Source of the DNA: Paenibacillus sp. FSL R5-0623
Lineage (GTDB): Bacteria > Bacillota > Bacilli > Paenibacillales > Paenibacillaceae
NCBI RefSeq assembly: GCF_037974265.1
Contig: NZ_CP150233.1
Span: 3,286,001-3,350,000, forward strand
Length of the DNA: 64,000 bases
Reading direction: 5' to 3'
Shown here: positions 1 through 8,125 of the stretch, piece by piece
How positions within the stretch are numbered: the stretch's first letter is position 1
How the letters are laid out: the number at the start of each line of letters is the position of its first letter
Program-made: the position numbers and the translations under genes
Notes under the pieces: generated by a model
What the model was told of the DNA's origin: nothing
What the model saw: only the letters and a program-made list of their open reading frames with translations
Database searches by the model: none

Positions 1-541
1 GTGTTATGGCAGACTGCTCAATTGTAAATTGGAACTGGAACAGTGCAATGCTGCCGTCCGAAGAGATCAGCATACCAGGTACAGGAACACCATCCACCAT
101 CAAAGGTCCATAGGGAGGAGGCGTGGTTGTTGCGGATTGTGCCGTATCGGTAGCCTGAGCATTCTGAGCCATCTCAGCGGAAGCACCTGAGTTGCTCGCT
201 TCAGCTGCATAGTCTGCAGGGTTAATGACTTTGTCTAGTCCGTAAACTTCATTAACACCTTTCATCATGGCAGCCATATTTTCAGGCGTATCCAAACGCT
301 CGTTGTCAGGTGCCTTGAACACAACACTTCCTTGACCGCCGGAGGCGGCTGGCAGTTCTTTTGCCAATTGATCCAGAACCTTCTGTGACTCTGTGCCTTC
401 AATCTTCATTTCAGAACTGATGTGAATACCATTGATGCTGATCATGGAGATGACAATTCCCAGAATTAAAACCCAGCCAATGATGAAGGTTGCAGGTTTG
501 CTAAAAGCGGTTTTCCCCACTCTGTATAATAATGTAGACAT
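1..541 (-). CDS. MMPL/RND-type membrane transporter, N-terminal part (partial)
   Basis: The reading frame opens at an ATG whose complement ends at 541 and stays open to the window edge, so only about 180 N-terminal residues are present. It begins MSTLLYRVGKTAF, has one strong membrane helix at about residues 17-38 (FIIGWVLILGIVISMISI), and continues into an extracellular region with 'SQKVLDQLAKELPAASGG', the layout of MMPL-family exporters, where the first helix is followed by a large porter-like domain. It lies 19 bp downstream of the TetR gene at 561-1208 on the same strand, so the two are probably cotranscribed and the regulator probably controls this exporter. Substrate cannot be inferred. 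The family call is from fold layout and phrasing of the N-terminus; the rest of the gene is outside the window. Confidence 0.7.
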   Translation of the reverse strand, partial: MSTLLYRVGKTAFSKPATFIIGWVLILGIVISMISINGIHISSEMKIEGTESQKVLDQLAKELPAASGGQGSVVFKAPDNERLDTPENMAAMMKGVNEVYGLDKVINPADYAAEASNSGASAEMAQNAQATDTAQSATTTPPPYGPLMVDGVPVPGMLISSDGSIALFQFQFTIEQSAIT

Positions 542-560
542 TTCTCTATTTTACACTCCT

Positions 561-1208
561 CTATGATGAATGTGGATGGTTGGCATGTTCGAATCCTGCC
601 CGCAAATGATTAAACGTAATTTCCAAAAATTGATCGAAGGTTAAAGCACCGGGATTGGTATCTTCAGTAATGACTTGTCCGGGCAGTAACACATTGAGTC
701 TTCCATCAATTAATGGCAGTATCGATCCATATAGTGCGTTAATCAGAAGATAAGTATAGATCTCGTCATATTTCCCGTTAGATAAGTCTAATAAGGTATC
801 TTGTGCCTGCGTCTGCATCCGGTGCATGGCTCCGAGATAATGTGGTTCTAACACGGGATAGGTCTGAGATAGTGATACTAGTTGATGAAGCCTTCCTAAG
901 AGTTCTGTTGTAAGCTGCATCTTGATCAGGTTATACAGTACGTCAAGCAAAGAGGCATTGTCGGGCAATTCGGTAAGTAACTCTTCGAGTTCGGTTGTAT
1001 TCTGAACGGATATGGCGCCTCTTGCTACGGCTTCTTCTTTACATGTGAAATAGTTTGCAAATGTTCTACGCGAACAACCCACTTGATGCACGATATCTTC
1101 GACCGTAAAACCATCGAGTCCGTGTTCAAGAGTCAGTTCAAATGCAGTGCCAGCAAGTGCTTTTTCAGTCGCTTCTTTTTTCAAATGTCGCAAGTTTCGT
1201 TTAATCAT
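561..1208 (-). CDS. TetR/AcrR family regulator (of the MMPL exporter)
   Basis: A 215-aa protein with an N-terminal helix-turn-helix: 'GFTVEDIVHQVGCSRRTFANYFTCKEE' at about residues 33-59 matches the TetR pattern, in which the recognition helix ends in xTxYxYFxxKEx. The C-terminal two thirds are helical and unrelated to a named ligand pocket. The ATG is preceded by GGAGAATA. It is first in a two-gene minus-strand unit with the MMPL gene and is divergent from another TetR gene at 1445, with the repeated palindromic motif at 1318-1349 between them. By family habit it represses its own operon and is released by a small molecule. Function of the domain is secure; target and ligand are inferred. 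Confidence 0.85.
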   Translation of the reverse strand: MIKRNLRHLKKEATEKALAGTAFELTLEHGLDGFTVEDIVHQVGCSRRTFANYFTCKEEAVARGAISVQNTTELEELLTELPDNASLLDVLYNLIKMQLTTELLGRLHQLVSLSQTYPVLEPHYLGAMHRMQTQAQDTLLDLSNGKYDEIYTYLLINALYGSILPLIDGRLNVLLPGQVITEDTNPGALTFDQFLEITFNHLRAGFEHANHPHSS

Positions 1209-1317
1209 TATTCTCCGCTTATGCGTTCACCTCCAACACCAATGACTATGGTTTAATTCTTTTAAGAAGAGCACACTTACTGAATATGCACTTTGTGAGG
1301 TTTATCATAACAACAAG

Positions 1318-1349
1318 TTGCTCATTGTGCAAATTTACTCATTGTGCAA
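1318..1349. promoter_or_regulatory. tandem palindromic operator candidate between divergent tetR genes
   Basis: Positions 1318-1332 read TTGCTCATTGTGCAA, a near-perfect palindrome around a central T. The 12-mer CTCATTGTGCAA recurs exactly at 1338-1349, 17 bp downstream, that is roughly one and a half helical turns. The site lies about 110 bp before the minus-strand tetR-MMPL unit and about 95 bp before the plus-strand tetR, so either regulator could bind it. Confidence 0.5.
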
Positions 1350-1444
1350 TTATTTTTATATGACAGCTATACTGCGAATCAATGCTTCAACTCCTGAGGA
1401 ATGAATGTTAAAATCAATAGAAAAACTTGGGGCGATAACGAGAT

Positions 1445-2338
1445 ATGAGTAGTCGTAAACAAAGTTTATTGGAAACAGCACTTGCACTATTTTTAGAGCA
1501 TAGCTATGCAAATACAACAATCCAGATGATCTTGGATCAATCGGGTGTATCCAAAGGCACATTCTACAAATTCTTCAGTTCCAAAGAAGACTGTTTATAT
1601 TCGATTATTGATCAGCGTATGCAAGAGGATGTTTTCATTCGTAAAGAGCTTGAACAAAATCACTATACATCGGATTATGCCCTGCTTGTTGATCAGATTG
1701 TCATTCCCATGTCTGGACCTGACAAAGAACGAGTGTGGGAATTGTATTGGACTGGTTTTTACGCCGGAGAGATCAACTCAGCGAAATTGGCTAAAGTACA
1801 TCTAAACTGGCTGTCTACACGCTTGATTCAGGTGTTCGGAAAAGACATCAGCTTATATGCCAACGAAGGTGCAATATTGTGCTATGGCATACTGCATCAG
1901 ATTGCCAACACCTCGAGAAGTCTAAATACGAAAAAACCGGTTTGGAGCGAAGTTGTTCCAAAAGTATTGACCTACATTGAAGTGATATTAAGAACAATGC
2001 ACCAAAGAAATGAACATATTTTTGACGTTCAGTCTCTTTATTTTCTGAATGCCGATGAGCGTAACCGTGATCATGGTCTCGATATCGACAAGCTGTTGGA
2101 GGAATTGGATGAGTTCAACAAGATTGTTCAAAAATCCAAGGAATCTACATCATTAAAGCAACTTTCCAAGGGACTTTTGGCGTTATTACAGGATAAAGAG
2201 GATTTAAATATTCCTGTAATCGAAGTTGTCCTTCAAGCATTTCACAAAGAGTACAAATCAAGTGCGTTTCACTCCAAAGCCAATAGACTAACCGAAGCCT
2301 GTTGGTGGTATTTGGAACTTGTGAAGCACCATAATTAA
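1445..2338 (+). CDS. TetR family regulator, long form
   Basis: 297 aa, longer than the usual 190-220 for the family. The N-terminus (residues 1-50) is a TetR DNA-binding domain with 'TTIQMILDQSGVSKGTFYKFFSSKEDCLYSII'. The middle is a helical ligand domain, and an extra C-terminal helical segment (about 200-297) contains 'LLEELDEFNKIVQKSKESTS', possibly a coiled coil. The start ATG has only a weak purine-rich site. The gene is divergent from the tetR-MMPL unit and lies directly upstream of the P450 gene, with its own terminator in between. Two palindromes upstream of the P450 promoter make it a reasonable candidate P450 regulator. That link is inference from position. Confidence 0.8.
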   Translation: MSSRKQSLLETALALFLEHSYANTTIQMILDQSGVSKGTFYKFFSSKEDCLYSIIDQRMQEDVFIRKELEQNHYTSDYALLVDQIVIPMSGPDKERVWELYWTGFYAGEINSAKLAKVHLNWLSTRLIQVFGKDISLYANEGAILCYGILHQIANTSRSLNTKKPVWSEVVPKVLTYIEVILRTMHQRNEHIFDVQSLYFLNADERNRDHGLDIDKLLEELDEFNKIVQKSKESTSLKQLSKGLLALLQDKEDLNIPVIEVVLQAFHKEYKSSAFHSKANRLTEACWWYLELVKHHN

Positions 2339-2342
2339 TTTG

Positions 2343-2375
2343 GAGGTTGGCCCCAAAGCCGACCTCTTTTTTTTC
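2343..2375 (+). terminator. rho-independent terminator after the long tetR
   Basis: Arms GAGGTTGGC (2343-2351) and GCCGACCTC (2358-2366) form a 9-bp stem with one G-T pair, followed by a run of eight T. Confidence 0.85.
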
Positions 2376-2398
2376 TTTTTTATGCTTGTAGTTATTAT

Positions 2399-2419
2399 TA
2401 ATATACTATTAGTATATTA
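2399..2419. promoter_or_regulatory. inverted repeat upstream of the P450 gene
   Basis: TAATATACT (2399-2407) and AGTATATTA (2411-2419) are perfect inverted repeats around ATT. A related shorter palindrome overlaps the promoter at 2477-2497. Together they look like a pair of TetR-type operator sites. Confidence 0.5.
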
Positions 2420-2467
2420 ATTAATTGTTGTTATAACAGTTGAATGGTGCAGTTTAAACTACGGAAT

Positions 2468-2497
2468 TTGAAATTAATTATACGAGTAGTATATAAT
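2468..2497 (+). promoter_or_regulatory. sigma-A promoter of the P450 gene with overlapping palindrome
   Basis: A -35 box TTGAAA (2468-2473) and a perfect -10 box TATAAT (2492-2497) are separated by 18 bp. The arms ATTATAC (2477-2483) and GTATATAAT (2489-2497) form an inverted repeat across the spacer and -10 box, so a repressor bound here would block polymerase. Confidence 0.6.
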
Positions 2498-2555
2498 CGA
2501 AATGAACATATATTTCCATAGATTTCAATAACTTCACTATGAAAGGAAGATTTCA

Positions 2556-3815
2556 ATGAATAATAACCAAACATCGGAAAAATCAGAATTCAATTTGTTT
2601 AGTGAAGAAAATGTTAAAGATCAATTTGCCATGTTTAAACAGATGCGATCCAGAGGCTCCGTTGTTCCTGTTCCCAATCCAATGGGTGGAACAGAGCAAA
2701 CCTGGATTATAACTCGGATGGACGTCGCCATGGAAGTGTTGAAAGACCACTCTCGATTTACGGTAGATATGAACTCTATCGATAATGGCAATGATATTCG
2801 AAAGAATCTCTCAGACGATCTTGGTTCATCAGAACCCCAGACCTTTTTTACCGGAAAGTCGATGCTCTTTGTTGATGAACCGGATCACCGAAGACTGCGT
2901 AGCCTGGTGTCCAAAGCATTCACTCCAAGATATATGGAAAGCCTGCGTCCGCGTGTCCAGGAAATTGCTGATGAATTAATTGATCAATTTGAAGGAAAAG
3001 GAGAGATGGATCTTGTAAAAGACTATGCCTACCCTTTCCCAATTAACGTCATATCCGAAATGCTCGGTGTACCTCAGGAAGACCGACCTCAGATCCATGT
3101 ATGGTCTGAAGCCATTGCGAAAGGTCTCGGTTTCGGTAAACAAGACCCTGAAGTAGCGCAGCATTTGCGATCATTCGCAGAATACACGGCTCAGCTTGTG
3201 GCGAACAAACGAGTGGAACCTTCCGATGACCTCATCAGTCAATTAATTGTGATCGAGGAGGAGGGGGATCGACTGAATGAAGATGAATTAATATCCATGA
3301 TCACGTTATTAATATTTGCTGGACATGAGACAACGTCGAATCTGATTGCGACCGGCTCTTATCTACTTCTGACACATCCCGAACAACTGGAACAACTTAA
3401 ACAAGATTTGAATCTGGTTCCTTCTGCGGTGGAGGAGTTGTTACGATATAACGGCCCCGCGACTTCGTCAGGTCCTCGATATGCAACGCAGGACACGGAA
3501 CTGGATGGACAACAGATTAAAAAAGGAGATGTTGTGATTCCTCTCTTGAAATCAGCGAATCGGGACGAGTTACAGTTTGACCAACCTGAAGAACTGGATC
3601 TTGAGCGCAAAATAAAACGGCATTTGGCATTTGGCCATGGTATTCATATGTGTCTTGGTGCTCCACTTGCCCGTGTGGAGGGAGACGTAGCGTTTACTAC
3701 GCTATTAAGTCGACTTCCTGGTCTTCAGCTTAGTGTTCCTCCGGAAGAGATTCATTGGCACTACTCACTATTATCTGAGGGATTGGCATCATTACCAGTA
3801 AAATTTAATAGATAA
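2556..3815 (+). CDS. cytochrome P450, CYP107-like
   Basis: A complete 419-aa soluble bacterial P450. The I-helix oxygen-binding motif A-G-H-E-T-T is at residues 255-260, the K-helix ExxR motif is in 'AVEELLRYNGPA', and the heme loop reads FGHGIHMCLGAPLAR with Cys366 as the thiolate ligand. It should catalyse a monooxygenation using electrons from a ferredoxin or flavodoxin; no redox partner gene is adjacent, so general cellular ones are presumably used. The substrate is unknown; CYP107 members act on fatty acids, macrolides and peptides. The ATG at 2556 has the site AAAGGAAGA seven bases upstream. It is a single-gene unit with its own promoter and a strong terminator, located after a TetR gene. 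Confidence 0.93.
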   Translation: MNNNQTSEKSEFNLFSEENVKDQFAMFKQMRSRGSVVPVPNPMGGTEQTWIITRMDVAMEVLKDHSRFTVDMNSIDNGNDIRKNLSDDLGSSEPQTFFTGKSMLFVDEPDHRRLRSLVSKAFTPRYMESLRPRVQEIADELIDQFEGKGEMDLVKDYAYPFPINVISEMLGVPQEDRPQIHVWSEAIAKGLGFGKQDPEVAQHLRSFAEYTAQLVANKRVEPSDDLISQLIVIEEEGDRLNEDELISMITLLIFAGHETTSNLIATGSYLLLTHPEQLEQLKQDLNLVPSAVEELLRYNGPATSSGPRYATQDTELDGQQIKKGDVVIPLLKSANRDELQFDQPEELDLERKIKRHLAFGHGIHMCLGAPLARVEGDVAFTTLLSRLPGLQLSVPPEEIHWHYSLLSEGLASLPVKFNR

Positions 3816-3833
3816 ATTTAGTGTGTCTCACTG

Positions 3834-3867
3834 GAGTATGACGAATTGTCGTCATACTCTTTATTTA
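3834..3867 (+). terminator. terminator after the P450 gene
   Basis: A perfect 11-bp stem, GAGTATGACGA (3834-3844) with TCGTCATACTC (3849-3859), has an ATTG loop and is followed by TTTATTTAT. Confidence 0.9.
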
Positions 3868-3972
3868 TAATGATGATAGAACGGTATGAACAAGAAGCAT
3901 TCCAATGGAGTGAACATGCTAATGCAAAAACATAAAATTGAGTACATAAATTTTGTTGCGGAGGTAAACTTT

Positions 3973-4203
3973 ATGAATAAAGATGAACTATCATGCATAA
4001 AGCCATTGAGATTGATTTGCAAGCTCGCAAAGAAGGAAACGAACCATTCGGCCCATGATCAGTTAGTGGAAATTGCTGGCAGCAACAGTATGATCGCGTG
4101 TGAAGAAGTATATGAGAAAAGTCCTCAAAAACCTGAAGTAGTGGGGGGATTACTGAGCGCAGGAGGCTTGAAAGTATTCGAAGGATATCAATTTCTTTCT
4201 TAG
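3973..4203 (+). CDS. small protein of unknown function (76 aa)
   Basis: I do not recognise this protein. The frame is open from 3886, but the ATG at 3973 has a near-ideal GGAGGT site seven to eight bases upstream, so I start it there. The sequence begins MNKDELSCIKPLRLICKLAK and ends with a short glycine-bearing tail, 'EVVGGLLSAGG' followed by 'LKVFEGYQFLS'. It has two Cys in the N-terminal third, one at the Ser-Met-Ile-Ala-Cys stretch, and no membrane helix or signal peptide. It follows the P450 terminator and precedes the structured leader at 4312. The double glycine near the C-terminus resembles a leader-peptide cleavage motif, but there is no peptidase or transporter nearby, so a role as a modified-peptide precursor is only a guess. 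Confidence 0.5.
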   Translation: MNKDELSCIKPLRLICKLAKKETNHSAHDQLVEIAGSNSMIACEEVYEKSPQKPEVVGGLLSAGGLKVFEGYQFLS

Positions 4204-4311
4204 TTCTCGTTCGGACAAAAAAATAATTTTTAATTATTGCTTGATTTTTTTTTCAACGTCTGATAGTGTAAGACCTGTGATTTTGGGAAGTTAATTTATC
4301 AATATGAATTA

Positions 4312-4613
4312 GAGCTTTCCAGCAGATAATTTTGACCACTTCACCAGGAAGTTAAGGCCATACGGACAGCCGGGTCAAACGCCGATTGGCAACTTACGTT
4401 GCTTTATTGATTGAGTTCAAAGCTCAAATTTTATAAGTTGGTTACTTTACAACCAGTGCAATTGCACATCAACTTGTGAAACGGTCAATAAGAGTGGTAA
4501 AGGCGAATTATTTGCTATATAGACTCTGATCCAATATTGATATACATGAAGGAGCTTTCCGCAAAAGGAGTTCTTGTGAACTTTTTTGGTCATGGAGACT
4601 TCACGTCTTTTTT
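4312..4613 (+). promoter_or_regulatory. structured RNA leader with terminator-like hairpins before the polyamine genes
   Basis: The 553-bp stretch 4204-4756 has no gene but rich pairing. GAGCTTT (4312-4318) can pair with AAAGCTC (4419-4425), closing a multibranch region that contains TTTGACC/GGTCAAA (4331-4337 with 4373-4379), ACTTC/GAAGT with an ACCAG loop (4338-4352), GGC/GCC (4356-4371) and GCAAC-TTAC-GTTGC (4389-4402). The nonamer GAGCTTTCC recurs at 4552-4560, so AAAGCTC has two possible partners. A hairpin AAAGGAGTTC/GAACTTTTTT (4564-4587) and a weaker one, GGAGAC/GTCTTT (4594-4610), each run into T stretches. This is the layout of a riboswitch or other attenuator. I could not match it to a named class. 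Confidence 0.45.
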
Positions 4614-4756
4614 ATGATGTATATCGATAAGCAAGTGTGATGATGCGCGATTGCGGGCATTTTTCACCTTGCTTTTTTTGTTGTCTTGTTGTCGTTACTG
4701 TATCAAACAAATTAAACCAATTTAAAAAAATACATATTGGGATAGGAGAATGTAAA

Positions 4757-5995
4757 ATGGGAAAAGCACTAATCATCGGCGCCGGCGGCGTTGCTTCCGT
4801 GGCAGTACACAAATGCGTTCAAAACAGCGAAGTTTTTGAGGAAATCTGCATCGCGAGTCGTACAAAATCCAAATGTGATGAACTCAAAGCCAAGCTGGAC
4901 GGCGGAAAAACAAAAATTACAACAGCACAAGTTGATGCTGACAATGTTGACGAACTGATCGCTTTGATCAACGAAGTTAAACCGGATATCGTTATGAACC
5001 TTGCTTTGCCGTATCAAGATCTGACTATCATGGATGCTTGCCTTGCAACGAAAACAAATTACATGGACACAGCTAACTATGAGCCACATGATACAGCGAA
5101 GTTTGAATACAGCTGGCAATGGGATTACAAAGAGCGTTTTGAACAAGCAGGCATCACTGCATTGCTCGGTAGTGGATTTGACCCAGGCGTAACTGGCGTA
5201 TTCTCCGCTTATGCCCTGAAGCACTACTTTGACGAAATTGAGTACATCGATATTCTGGACTGCAATGGCGGCGACCATGGCTATCCGTTCGCAACCAACT
5301 TCAACCCTGAGATCAACATTCGCGAAGTATCTGCGAACGGAAGATACTGGGAGAATGGTGAATGGATCGAAACGAAGCCAATGGAAATCAAACGTGTCTA
5401 CGACTTCAAAGAAGTTGGCGAGAAAGACATGTACCTGTTGTACCATGAGGAATTGGAATCTTTGGCAAAAAACATGCCAGGTCTGAAACGTATCCGTTTC
5501 TTCATGACATTTGGTCAAAGCTACCTGACTCACTTGAAAGCTCTTGAAAATGTAGGCATGACTTCAATCGAGCCTATTGAATATGAAGGTAAACAAATTA
5601 TTCCATTGCAATTCCTGAAAGCAGTACTGCCTGATCCAGCATCCCTTGGACCACGTACTGTCGGTAAAACAAACATCGGTTGTATCTTCAAAGGTAAAAA
5701 AGACGGTCAAGACAAAACATATTATGTATACAATATCTGTGATCACCAAGAGTGTTACAAAGAAGTGGGTTCCCAAGCGATCTCTTACACAACAGGCGTT
5801 CCAGCTATGATCGGTGCAGCAATGGTCATGACAGGCAAATGGAACAAACCAGGCGTATACAATGTAGAAGAGTTCAACCCGGATCCATTCATGGAAGAGT
5901 TGAACAAATGGGGCCTCCCATGGGTAGAAGACTTCAACCCGGTACTCGTTGATGAGCTGCCAGAAGAAGTTAAAGAATCGGAGCTAGTTCGTTAA
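4757..5995 (+). CDS. carboxynorspermidine (carboxyspermidine) dehydrogenase, saccharopine dehydrogenase family
   Basis: 412 aa from the ATG at 4757, which has TAGGAGA nine bases upstream; an upstream in-frame extension lacks a ribosome site and is not conserved-looking. The N-terminus MGKALIIGAGGVASVAVHKC is a Rossmann NAD(P)-binding motif. 'DTANYEP', 'LLGSGFDPGVTG' and 'DCNGGDHGYPFATNFNPEIN' are typical of the saccharopine dehydrogenase-like enzymes that condense L-aspartate semialdehyde with putrescine or diaminopropane and reduce the imine to carboxy(nor)spermidine. The decarboxylase gene follows after one base, which supports this call over a lysine-pathway role. It is the first gene after the structured leader. 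Confidence 0.9.
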   Translation: MGKALIIGAGGVASVAVHKCVQNSEVFEEICIASRTKSKCDELKAKLDGGKTKITTAQVDADNVDELIALINEVKPDIVMNLALPYQDLTIMDACLATKTNYMDTANYEPHDTAKFEYSWQWDYKERFEQAGITALLGSGFDPGVTGVFSAYALKHYFDEIEYIDILDCNGGDHGYPFATNFNPEINIREVSANGRYWENGEWIETKPMEIKRVYDFKEVGEKDMYLLYHEELESLAKNMPGLKRIRFFMTFGQSYLTHLKALENVGMTSIEPIEYEGKQIIPLQFLKAVLPDPASLGPRTVGKTNIGCIFKGKKDGQDKTYYVYNICDHQECYKEVGSQAISYTTGVPAMIGAAMVMTGKWNKPGVYNVEEFNPDPFMEELNKWGLPWVEDFNPVLVDELPEEVKESELVR

Positions 5996-5996
5996 A

Positions 5997-7124
5997 ATGC
6001 GGTTCGAGCAATTACCGACACCATGTTTTGTTGTTGACGAGGCGCTTATCGAGAGAAACCTGAAAATCCTGAACGGTGTTATGCAGCGTACAGGTGCCAA
6101 AATCGTGCTTGCTCAAAAAGCATTCTCCATGACTGCGATGTATCCGCTGATTGGAGAATACCTGAGTGGTGCAACGGCGAGCGGTTTGTATGAAGCGCGT
6201 CTGGGCCATGAGGAAATGGGCAAAGAGAATCATGTCTTTGCTCCAGCATACCGCGCAGAAGAGATCGACGAGATTCTCTCCATCTGCGACCACATTATTT
6301 TCAACTCATTTTCACAGCTTGCAAAATTCAAGGATAAGGCGCTTCAAGCTGGCCGTAAGGTCGGCTTGCGCGTCAATCCAGAATGCTCTACCCAAGAAGG
6401 ACACGAGATCTACGATCCGTGTTCTCCAGGTTCGCGTTTTGGCGCGAAACTTGAGGATTTCGATGCAAACATGTTGGAAGGTGTCTCCGGATTACACTTC
6501 CACACGCTGTGTCAGCAAAATTCCGACGATCTGGAGACTACGCTGAACGCAGTTGTTGAGAAGTTCGGACAATGGCTGCCACAAATGGAATGGATCAACT
6601 TCGGTGGTGGACACCATATCACACGTGAAGATTATGATATTCCAAGACTGGAAGCATGCATCAAACGTATGCAGAACGACTATGGCCTGGAAGTATATCT
6701 GGAGCCGGGAGAAGCTGTTGCGCTGAACGCGGGTTATCTGGTGACTTCTGTGCTGGATTTCCATAAAAATGGCATGGACATCGCCATTCTGGATACTTCA
6801 GCTACATGCCATATGCCGGATGTGCTGGAAATGCCTTATCGTCCGCCGCTGATCGGTTCGGGAGAAGTGGGCGAGAAAGCCCATCTGTATCGCCTAGGTG
6901 GACAAACCTGTCTGTCTGGTGACGTGATTGGGGATTATTCATTTGATCAGCCTCTACAAGAAGGCGACCGTCTGGTATTCGAGGACATGGCGATTTACTC
7001 CATGGTGAAAACCAACACGTTCAACGGCATGCCGCTTCCAGCGATTGCTGTTAAAAGAAAAGACGGCGATTGCGAAGTTGTTCGTGAATTCGGATATCAG
7101 GATTTCAAAATGAGGTTGGCATAA
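5997..7124 (+). CDS. nspC: carboxynorspermidine decarboxylase
   Basis: 375 aa, a fold type III PLP enzyme related to diaminopimelate and ornithine decarboxylases. The PLP lysine lies in 'KIVLAQKAFSM' (about residue 41). 'HFHTLCQQN' and the glycine-rich 'WINFGGGHHITRED' bind the PLP phosphate, and 'YLEPGEAVALNAG' carries a substrate-side glutamate. It removes CO2 from carboxy(nor)spermidine to give (nor)spermidine, completing the pathway begun by the preceding gene. The start codon is one base after the upstream stop, implying translational coupling. A strong terminator follows, so this is a two-gene operon. Confidence 0.92.
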   Translation: MRFEQLPTPCFVVDEALIERNLKILNGVMQRTGAKIVLAQKAFSMTAMYPLIGEYLSGATASGLYEARLGHEEMGKENHVFAPAYRAEEIDEILSICDHIIFNSFSQLAKFKDKALQAGRKVGLRVNPECSTQEGHEIYDPCSPGSRFGAKLEDFDANMLEGVSGLHFHTLCQQNSDDLETTLNAVVEKFGQWLPQMEWINFGGGHHITREDYDIPRLEACIKRMQNDYGLEVYLEPGEAVALNAGYLVTSVLDFHKNGMDIAILDTSATCHMPDVLEMPYRPPLIGSGEVGEKAHLYRLGGQTCLSGDVIGDYSFDQPLQEGDRLVFEDMAIYSMVKTNTFNGMPLPAIAVKRKDGDCEVVREFGYQDFKMRLA

Positions 7125-7165
7125 TACTTCATTATATAGTAAGCATAGAATATTAATACAATGAA

Positions 7166-7192
7166 GGGAACCTGGAGACAGGTTCCCTTTTT
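7166..7192 (+). terminator. terminator after nspC
   Basis: Perfect stem GGGAACCTG (7166-7174) with CAGGTTCCC (7179-7187), GAGA tetraloop, then five T. Confidence 0.92.
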
Positions 7193-7297
7193 AACGTTAA
7201 CTGATGTTTAGCGATTAGATTTAATGATGTTTATCAGTGAGGTTAGATTAATGTTTACCGGTAATGAGCCGACTTAGCTTCGACTTCAGTTTTCGGG

Positions 7298-8071
7298 TTA
7301 ATTTTGTGGTTTTGAGGCTGCTCTCGCAGCATATGGAAAGATCGGTTCTCTTAGTTCAAAGTCATACGTCAACCCATCCACAATGCCGACTACACTCTCA
7401 CTGTCATACAACTCCAACAGAAAACCAGCCATTTGTTCCGCCGTATGGAATTTAGGAACTCTGCCCTCATATTCAAACTCATCTACATTAAAGGAATGTT
7501 TCGCAAATTCCGTCTCCGTTGCAGCCGGGGCGAGAACTTTGGCTTGCATTGCTGCGTTCTTGCCTTTCAACTCTTGCGCAAGTCCTTCCGTAAAGGCACT
7601 TACATAGAACTTGGTTGCACAGTAGGTTACTGCATCGGCTACAATCGTATATCCTCCACCAGATGAAATATTAATGATCTGTGTGCCATCAACGTTTGCA
7701 TAATCACGTACATACAGGGAAGAAAGAATCGTAAGAGCTTCTATATTAAGATGAAGCATCTGCTCAATCTTGGGTAGGTGTTGTTCGCCAACGGAAGCAA
7801 AATTCCCGAATCCTGCATTGTTAATCCACGTCTCAATGGAGTAAGCCTGAAGACTCTCATAGAATTCATGCACATTAGCGGCAATGGACAGATCCACTGT
7901 ACGAATGACAACATCCAGATCAGGATTGATTTCAGCTACTTTTGCTTTTAATTTGTCCAATTCATCGGTTCTGCGTGCTGCCAGGATCATATTTTTGCCG
8001 CGGGCTGCAAAAGCTAAAGCCGCTTCATATCCAATGCCCGAACTGGCACCGGTAATCACTGTGTATTTCAT
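7298..8071 (-). CDS. short-chain dehydrogenase/reductase
   Basis: 257 aa from the ATG at 8071, chosen because GGAGGAA stands just upstream in the message; a longer frame adds nine residues without a site. The classical SDR fingerprints are present: T-G-A-S-S-G-I-G at residues 7-14 for cofactor binding, 'NNAGFG' after strand 4, a Ser in 'INISSGGGYT', and the catalytic Y-x-x-x-K in 'YCATK'. The substrate is unknown; family members of this size ('MKYTVITGASSGIG') are general NADP-dependent reductases. Its promoter has the 19-bp spacer of a MerR-controlled gene, and the MerR gene is divergent at 8183. Confidence 0.9.
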   Translation of the reverse strand: MKYTVITGASSGIGYEAALAFAARGKNMILAARRTDELDKLKAKVAEINPDLDVVIRTVDLSIAANVHEFYESLQAYSIETWINNAGFGNFASVGEQHLPKIEQMLHLNIEALTILSSLYVRDYANVDGTQIINISSGGGYTIVADAVTYCATKFYVSAFTEGLAQELKGKNAAMQAKVLAPAATETEFAKHSFNVDEFEYEGRVPKFHTAEQMAGFLLELYDSESVVGIVDGLTYDFELREPIFPYAARAASKPQN

Positions 8072-8125
8072 GGGAATTCCTCCTGGATCTGATTTCATTT
8101 TTTATTGTGATATGACCACGAGTTG

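Noticed and set aside
3886..3972. An upstream in-frame extension of the 76-aa protein starting at 3886
   Set aside because: It has no ribosome site and begins right after the P450 terminator; the ATG at 3973 has a near-ideal site.
4312..4425. The structured leader as a known SAM, lysine, T-box or ykkC riboswitch
   Set aside because: The conserved cores of these classes (for example the T-box GGTNACCGCG stretch or the ykkC ACGR context) are not present in the right setting.
4769..5533. A 254-codon open frame on the minus strand inside the carboxynorspermidine dehydrogenase gene
   Set aside because: It is fully antisense to a confidently identified enzyme, is Cys- and Phe-rich in the way of mirror frames, and has no ribosome site.
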